A stretch of DNA of 28,721 nucleotides, from positions 1 through 28,721 of the forward strand of contig JBBQWS010000045.1 of NCBI GenBank assembly GCA_038210415.1, in the 5' to 3' direction. A program made the translations under genes and the position numbers. Positions within the stretch are counted from its first letter, which is position 1, and the number at the start of each line of letters is the position of its first letter. This DNA comes from JBBQWS01 sp038210415 (GTDB lineage: Bacteria > Actinomycetota > Actinomycetes > Prado026). Positions 24,121 through 28,721 of the stretch are shown one piece after another. The notes beneath the pieces are model-generated. The model made no database searches. It saw nothing but the letters and a program-made list of their open reading frames with translations, and had not been told where the DNA came from.

Positions 24121-25395
24121 TCATCGTTCCCGCGTGCTCGGCGGCGGCGCGGGACGGTTACGGGTCGGATCATCGGTCTCACGCCGGACCAGCGCTGCAG
24201 GCCGGACGGCACCGCTGCCGAACCGTCGCGACGCCTGGTCGACGGCCTGATCGGCCTCGCGCCAGCCGCGCTCCGGGGCGTCGAGCAGCAGCTGCTCGTC
24301 GACCGAGTCGGCATCGACGAGACCTTCGATCCGGACGCCGACGAGGCGCAGCCGGGCCCGGTCCAGCCGCAGCGCGTCGAACAGGGAGCCGGCCACCGCG
24401 TAGACCTCACGGGTCACGTCGGTGGCCTCACGCAACGTCTTGGACCGGGTGATCGTGGTGAAGTCGGCGAACCTGACCTTGATCGAGACGGTGCGCCCGC
24501 GGTAGCCCTGCTGCCGCATCCGCGCCGACACTCGTTCGCTGAGCCGGAGCAGCTCACGCCGGATGATCGCGGGGTCGTCGACGTCGGTGCCGAACGTCTC
24601 TTCCGCCCCGATCGACTTCTCCGGCTCGTGCGGTACGACGCTGCGCGAGTCGCGTCCCCAGGCCAGGGCGGCCAGGTGCTTGCCGGCGGCCTGGCCGAGG
24701 GCGCGTTCGAGGGTGGCGACCGGGGTGCGCGCGATGTCGCCGACCGTGCGCAGACCGAGCCGGGTGAGCTGTTCCTCGGTGCGCTCCCCCACGCCCCACA
24801 GCGCGCCCACCGGCAGCGGGTGCAAGAACTCGACCACCTGGTCGGCCGGGACCACGAGCAGCCCGTCCGGTTTGGCCCGCGTGGAGGCGAGCTTGGCGAC
24901 GAACTTCGTCGAGGCCACCCCCACCGAACAGGTGATCCCCTGCTCGTCGTGGACCCTCGACCGGATCAGCTCGGCGATGTGCGCGGAGCCTCCGAGCCGG
25001 CGGGTCGCCCCGGAGACGTCGAGGAACGCCTCGTCGAGGGACAGCGGCTCGACGAGCGGGGTGATCGACCGGAAGATCTCCATCACCCCGGCGGACACCC
25101 GGGCGTACGCCTCGTGGTCCGGCTCGACGATCACGGCCTGCGGACACATCCGGCGGGCCCGCGTCATGGGCATCGCCGAGTGGATCCCGAACTGACGCGC
25201 CTCGTAGGTGGCCGAGAGCACCACCCCGCGGTTGCCGCCGCCCACGATCACCGGCTTGCCCCGGAGCTCGGGCCGGGTGAGCAGCGACACGGACGGGAAG
25301 AAGGCGTCCATGTCGACGTGCAGAACCGGGCAGCCGGAGTCGTCGCCGCCGCCGGTCTGCGGGGCGGCGGGTCGGCGCAGCTGACTGCGGCTCAT
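24121..25395 (-). CDS. dinB: DNA polymerase IV (DinB, Y-family translesion polymerase)
   Basis: 424 residues. The catalytic carboxylates are intact: Asp28 (HVDMD, 26-30) and Asp121/Glu122 in SLDEAFLDV. Phe33 of the FF pair is the expected steric gate. The VVLSATYEARQFGIHSAMPM fingers segment and the helix-hairpin-helix GVGERTEEQLTRLGLRTVGDIA follow. The little-finger domain ends near EQLLLDAPERGWREAD, where QLLL resembles a sliding-clamp motif. Because the acidic residues are complete this is an active-type DinB, not the catalytically dead ImuB. The ATG lies 34 nt after the dnaE2-type gene, with AGG four bases upstream, so co-transcription is likely. No LexA box is visible in the gap. Confidence 0.97.
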   Translation of the reverse strand: MSRSQLRRPAAPQTGGGDDSGCPVLHVDMDAFFPSVSLLTRPELRGKPVIVGGGNRGVVLSATYEARQFGIHSAMPMTRARRMCPQAVIVEPDHEAYARVSAGVMEIFRSITPLVEPLSLDEAFLDVSGATRRLGGSAHIAELIRSRVHDEQGITCSVGVASTKFVAKLASTRAKPDGLLVVPADQVVEFLHPLPVGALWGVGERTEEQLTRLGLRTVGDIARTPVATLERALGQAAGKHLAALAWGRDSRSVVPHEPEKSIGAEETFGTDVDDPAIIRRELLRLSERVSARMRQQGYRGRTVSIKVRFADFTTITRSKTLREATDVTREVYAVAGSLFDALRLDRARLRLVGVRIEGLVDADSVDEQLLLDAPERGWREADQAVDQASRRFGSGAVRPAALVRRETDDPTRNRPAPPPSTRER

Positions 25396-25429
25396 CGGTC
25401 CTGCTCTGGCGGACAGTTCATCGGAGCCA

Positions 25430-28400
25430 TCATCCTCCTGAGCTGCCCGGGCTGGAGTGCCAGAGCTTGCGTGGCGGCGCGGCCGAGGGCGACCCCTTCT
25501 TGACGTCCTCGCCCGGGGTGCCGACGTCGGCGTACGGCGACTGTCGGTAACCCGACGGGTGTACGAGCACCCGCCGCTGCCCCATGCCTCCGGCAGTCAT
25601 CGGCCGGTCGGGTCGGCTGACGACCGGGCTGCTGACCACCGGGCGGGACGAACGCGACTCGGCCGCCCCGGCGACGGCTTGCTCGAGCTCGTCGGCGTCC
25701 AGCTCGACCACGGGGGCGTTGATGATCGCCCAGGCCGCTTCGGGGCCCCCGAGCTCCCAGGCCGTGAACAGCGCCGACATCTCCCAGGCTCCGGTGGCCC
25801 GCACGCTGATCCCGCGCGGCCCGGTGCGACGGACGTGACCGCGGACGACGAGCAGCCAGGAGTGGAACACGGTGGCGGCGTACGGGCCCTGGGCGTCCTC
25901 GAAGAACGTCGCGTCGGACGGCCCGGTGGCATCGTCGAGGGTGAGGAAGACCACCCGCCGACCGGACCGGATCGGTGGGGTCTGGGTCGCGACCTTGACC
26001 CCGGCGATGAGCACCTCGGCCTGGCTGCGCCGGCGCAGCAGGTCACGGGACCGGGTGACCCCGAGCGACTGCAGCATCGGCCCGTAGAAGTCGACGACGT
26101 GCCGGCTCGCGTCGAGCCCGAGGACGTCGAGCTCGGCCCGCACCCGCTCGGCGCCGGTCATCTCGGGCAGACCGGACGAGGGCAGTCCACCGCCGTGGCT
26201 CCCGTCGTCCGGGCCGAGGTCGAGGGCGAGCTGGACGTCGGGCTCGCGGACGACAGCACTGGCCTGCGACTGGCGGGCGGCCGCCGCCACGGTGCCGGTC
26301 GCGGCGCCCCCTGCGACTGTGCCTGCGGCTGCGGCTGTGCCTGCTCCCGTCGCTGCCGTGGACCGGGCGCGGTGCCGCCCTGGGTTCCAGCGCGCCAGGT
26401 CGGCCACCTGCAGCAGCAGGTCGCGGCGAGTGACCTGGCCGCGACGGCGGACGGGCACGGGTGAGCCGATGCCGTACAACGAGTCGAAGGCGCCGGCGAC
26501 GACCAGCCGCTCGACGACAGGGCGGGCGACCCGGGCTCGATGCCAGAAGTCGGACAAGGTGGCGTACGGCTGGCCGGCGACCAGCCGGGCGACCTCGGCC
26601 TCGGAGATCCCCTTGACGTCGGACAGGGACAGCCGGATGCCGTACTCGCGGCCGTCGGGCAGGCCCGGCACGCCATACGGTCCTGCACTCGGCGCCGGCC
26701 GGGGCGGGGCGCCGAGGATCCCCGGCGGCGGCTCGTCGTAGCGGCCCACCTTCTCGACGACGTACTGGTCGGTGGACGCGTTGACGTCGAGCGGCAGCAC
26801 CGAGATCCCGAGCTGGCGGGCGTCGTCGAGGATCAACCGCTTGGGGTACATCCCCGGGTCGTGGGTGAGAACCCCGGCCAGGAACGCGGCCGGGTGGTGG
26901 GCCTTGAGCCAGGCGCTGTGGTAGGTCGGGAGGGCGAACGCGGCCGCGTGGGCCTTGCAGAAACCGAAGGAAGCGAACGCCCGGAGCACCTCCCAGACCT
27001 TCTCGACTACGGCGAGGGAGTACCCCCGGCGCAGGGCGAGCGGGTAGAACCACTCGCGGACCACCGGCTGGCTGTCGGGCGAGCCGAGGGACCGGCGCAC
27101 CTCGTCGGCCTCGGCGAGGGAGCACCCGGTCATCACCGCGACGATCTGCAGCACCTGCTCGTGGAAGACGACGACCCCGCAGGTCTGCGCGAGCGCCGGC
27201 TCGAGGTCGGGGTGGAGGTACTGCGGCTGCTCCCAGCCCTGGCGGGCGCGCAGGAACGGCGTGACCATGTCGGACTTCACCGGGCCGGGGCGGAACAACG
27301 AGATGTCGGTGATCAGGTCGTCGAAGGTCTCGGGCCCGAACTTTCCGATCAGCTCGCGCTGCCCGGGCGACTCGATCTGGAAGCAGCCCAAGGTGTGCGC
27401 GGTGCGGATCAGCTCGAAGGTGGGTTCGTCGTCGAGCGGGGTCGAGTCGAGGTCGATGCTGATCCCGTCGACCCGCTGCACCTCGATCACCGCGTGCGCC
27501 ATCGCCGACTGCATCCGGATCCCGAGGACGTCGAGCTTGAGCAGGCCGATCTCCTCGACGTCGTCCTTGTCGAACTGGCTCATCGGGTACCCCAGCCAGC
27601 TGGCCTCGACCGGGGTGCGATCGAGCAGCGTGCGGTCGGAGAGCAGCACTCCGCACGGGTGCAGTGCGACGTGCCGTGGCAGGCCGTCGAGCCGCTCGAC
27701 CAGGGTGAACAGCTGCTCGAGCCCGGTTTCGCCGATGCGACTGGCCCGCAGCTCGGGCAGGTCGGCGAGCGCCGCCCGGGCGTCGCGGGCCCGGATGTGC
27801 GGGAACGCCTTGGCCAGCACATCGACCTCGCCCGGCGGAAGCCCCAGCGCGGCGCCGACGTCGCGGATCGCGTGCCGCACCCGGTAGGTGTCCATCATCG
27901 AGACGCAGGCGGTGCGCTCGCCCCCGAACCGTTCGAAGATCCGGGTGTAGACCTCCATCCGGCGGGCCGACTCGACGTCGACGTCGATGTCGGGCAGGGC
28001 CCGGCGCAGCGGGGACAGGAACCGCTCCATCAGCAGGCGGTGCGCCATCGGGTCGACCCCGCTGATCCCGAGCAGGTAGTTGACCAGGCTGCCGGCCCCC
28101 GATCCGCGGGCCGCGACCCGCACGTCCATCTGCTTGATCAGGTCGACGACGTCGCCCACGGTGAGGAAGTACGTGGCGAAGCCCAGGGTCGCGATGACGT
28201 CGAGCTCGGCCTCCAGCCGGTCGCGGACCGGCCGGCCGGGTGCGCTGCCGTACCGGCGGGCCAGCCCGGCCGCGCACCGCTCCTGCAGCAGCCGCTGAGC
28301 CGCGGCGCCCGCCTCGGCCGTCGACGTGTCCGTCGGCGCTCCCGCGATGACATCGAGCTCGGGCAGGAAGACCTCACCCAGCCCCAGGTCGGCGTACGGG

Positions 28401-28721
28401 TCGAGCACGAGCGACTGGGCCAGGCCCACGGTCGCGTCGAGCAGCGCCCGGGCCGTGCTGCGCTCGGTGTCGCCGGCACCGCCGGCCATCTGGACGATCT
28501 CGGCGGCGACCCGGGCCATCTGCGGACCGGGCTTGAGGTGACCCTCGGCGCCCTGCCGGTCGATGTGCCGCAGGTCGAGGGCGACCAGCCGGCGGGCCGC
28601 GTCCAGGACGTCGGCGGTGACGGCGCCGTCGCGGGTGGCGTACCGGACAGCATTGGTCAGCACGGCCGCCAGCCCGTGCCGGGTGGCGAAACCGAGCATC
28701 CGGGCGGCCTGGCTGCTCGAG
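25430..28721 (-). CDS. dnaE2: Error-prone DNA polymerase III alpha-like subunit, DnaE2/ImuC type (N-terminus outside window)
   Basis: About 1,096 residues are visible; the reading frame is open through the right edge and most of the N-terminal PHP domain is missing. The C-family palm aspartates are present in ALPDIDVDVE and LLKLDVLGI, as are ARGSGAGSLVNYLLGI and FHEQVLQIVAVMTGCSLAEADEVRRSLG. An HhH region and an OB fold (AEVLIAGVKVATQTPPIR) follow, with a clamp-like QLALDL motif between them. The short C-terminal tail ending LWHSSPGSSGG, as I recall, marks actinobacterial DnaE2. A low-complexity Ala/Gly/Thr linker is discussed in the findings. Replicative DnaE1 is less likely given length, tail and the dinB neighbour. 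Confidence 0.93.
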   Translation of the reverse strand, partial: SSSQAARMLGFATRHGLAAVLTNAVRYATRDGAVTADVLDAARRLVALDLRHIDRQGAEGHLKPGPQMARVAAEIVQMAGGAGDTERSTARALLDATVGLAQSLVLDPYADLGLGEVFLPELDVIAGAPTDTSTAEAGAAAQRLLQERCAAGLARRYGSAPGRPVRDRLEAELDVIATLGFATYFLTVGDVVDLIKQMDVRVAARGSGAGSLVNYLLGISGVDPMAHRLLMERFLSPLRRALPDIDVDVESARRMEVYTRIFERFGGERTACVSMMDTYRVRHAIRDVGAALGLPPGEVDVLAKAFPHIRARDARAALADLPELRASRIGETGLEQLFTLVERLDGLPRHVALHPCGVLLSDRTLLDRTPVEASWLGYPMSQFDKDDVEEIGLLKLDVLGIRMQSAMAHAVIEVQRVDGISIDLDSTPLDDEPTFELIRTAHTLGCFQIESPGQRELIGKFGPETFDDLITDISLFRPGPVKSDMVTPFLRARQGWEQPQYLHPDLEPALAQTCGVVVFHEQVLQIVAVMTGCSLAEADEVRRSLGSPDSQPVVREWFYPLALRRGYSLAVVEKVWEVLRAFASFGFCKAHAAAFALPTYHSAWLKAHHPAAFLAGVLTHDPGMYPKRLILDDARQLGISVLPLDVNASTDQYVVEKVGRYDEPPPGILGAPPRPAPSAGPYGVPGLPDGREYGIRLSLSDVKGISEAEVARLVAGQPYATLSDFWHRARVARPVVERLVVAGAFDSLYGIGSPVPVRRRGQVTRRDLLLQVADLARWNPGRHRARSTAATGAGTAAAAGTVAGGAATGTVAAAARQSQASAVVREPDVQLALDLGPDDGSHGGGLPSSGLPEMTGAERVRAELDVLGLDASRHVVDFYGPMLQSLGVTRSRDLLRRRSQAEVLIAGVKVATQTPPIRSGRRVVFLTLDDATGPSDATFFEDAQGPYAATVFHSWLLVVRGHVRRTGPRGISVRATGAWEMSALFTAWELGGPEAAWAIINAPVVELDADELEQAVAGAAESRSSRPVVSSPVVSRPDRPMTAGGMGQRRVLVHPSGYRQSPYADVGTPGEDVKKGSPSAAPPRKLWHSSPGSSGG

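Noticed and set aside
24117..25430. Search for a LexA/SOS box near dinB
   Set aside because: No TCGAAC...GTTCGA-type palindrome is visible in the gaps. Any SOS control would act upstream of the polymerase gene, outside the window.
26043..28277. A 744-codon minus-strand frame inside the DnaE2-type gene
   Set aside because: Low-complexity Arg/Gly/Pro composition; the overlapping frame encodes intact polymerase motifs.

Overview
This 28.7 kb window comes from a high-GC actinobacterium (Actinomycetota). Several things point there. The division and cell-wall (dcw) cluster has no ftsA, ddlB or lpxC. FtsZ carries the actinobacterial N- and C-terminal peptides. GTG starts are very common. The flanks hold a DUF3040 protein, a MoxR/DUF58/transglutaminase set and a DnaE2-type polymerase. 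MurE has the DNPR signature of diaminopimelate-adding enzymes. I cannot name the genus from the sequence alone.

Left two-thirds, minus strand (1-16528): a complete dcw cluster. In transcription order it reads mraZ, a 59-residue membrane microprotein, rsmH, ftsL, ftsI, murE, murF, mraY, murD, ftsW, murG, murC, ftsQ, ftsZ, pgeF and yggS (cut by the left edge). Most junctions are 1-4 bp stop/start overlaps, so translation is probably coupled. The only real gaps lie after mraZ (181 nt) and before ftsZ (194 nt, with promoter-like sequence and an inverted repeat). Together the genes make lipid II from UDP-MurNAc, move and polymerise it at the septum (FtsW/FtsI), and build the divisome (FtsL, FtsQ, FtsZ).

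Centre (16529-16853): a divergent regulatory region. It holds a mraZ promoter overlapped by five TGG-containing boxes at exact 10-bp spacing, which is the expected MraZ operator. It also holds two further TGGAG-type arrays in the opposite orientation and a 64-bp palindrome with perfect 18-bp arms.

Right of it, plus strand (16854-23583): a FetA/FetB-like ABC exporter pair, then a MoxR ATPase - DUF58 - membrane transglutaminase operon, then an SRPBCC-family protein. Minus strand again (23609-28721): a DUF3040 membrane protein, DinB (DNA polymerase IV), and the C-terminal ~1,090 residues of a DnaE2/ImuC-type error-prone polymerase that runs off the right edge.

Most of the window is conserved housekeeping sequence and I see no new defence or mobile system. 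The points most worth checking are the unlisted microprotein between mraZ and rsmH, the multiple MraZ-box-like arrays, the large palindrome, and fetAB placed between the dcw cluster and the moxR operon.
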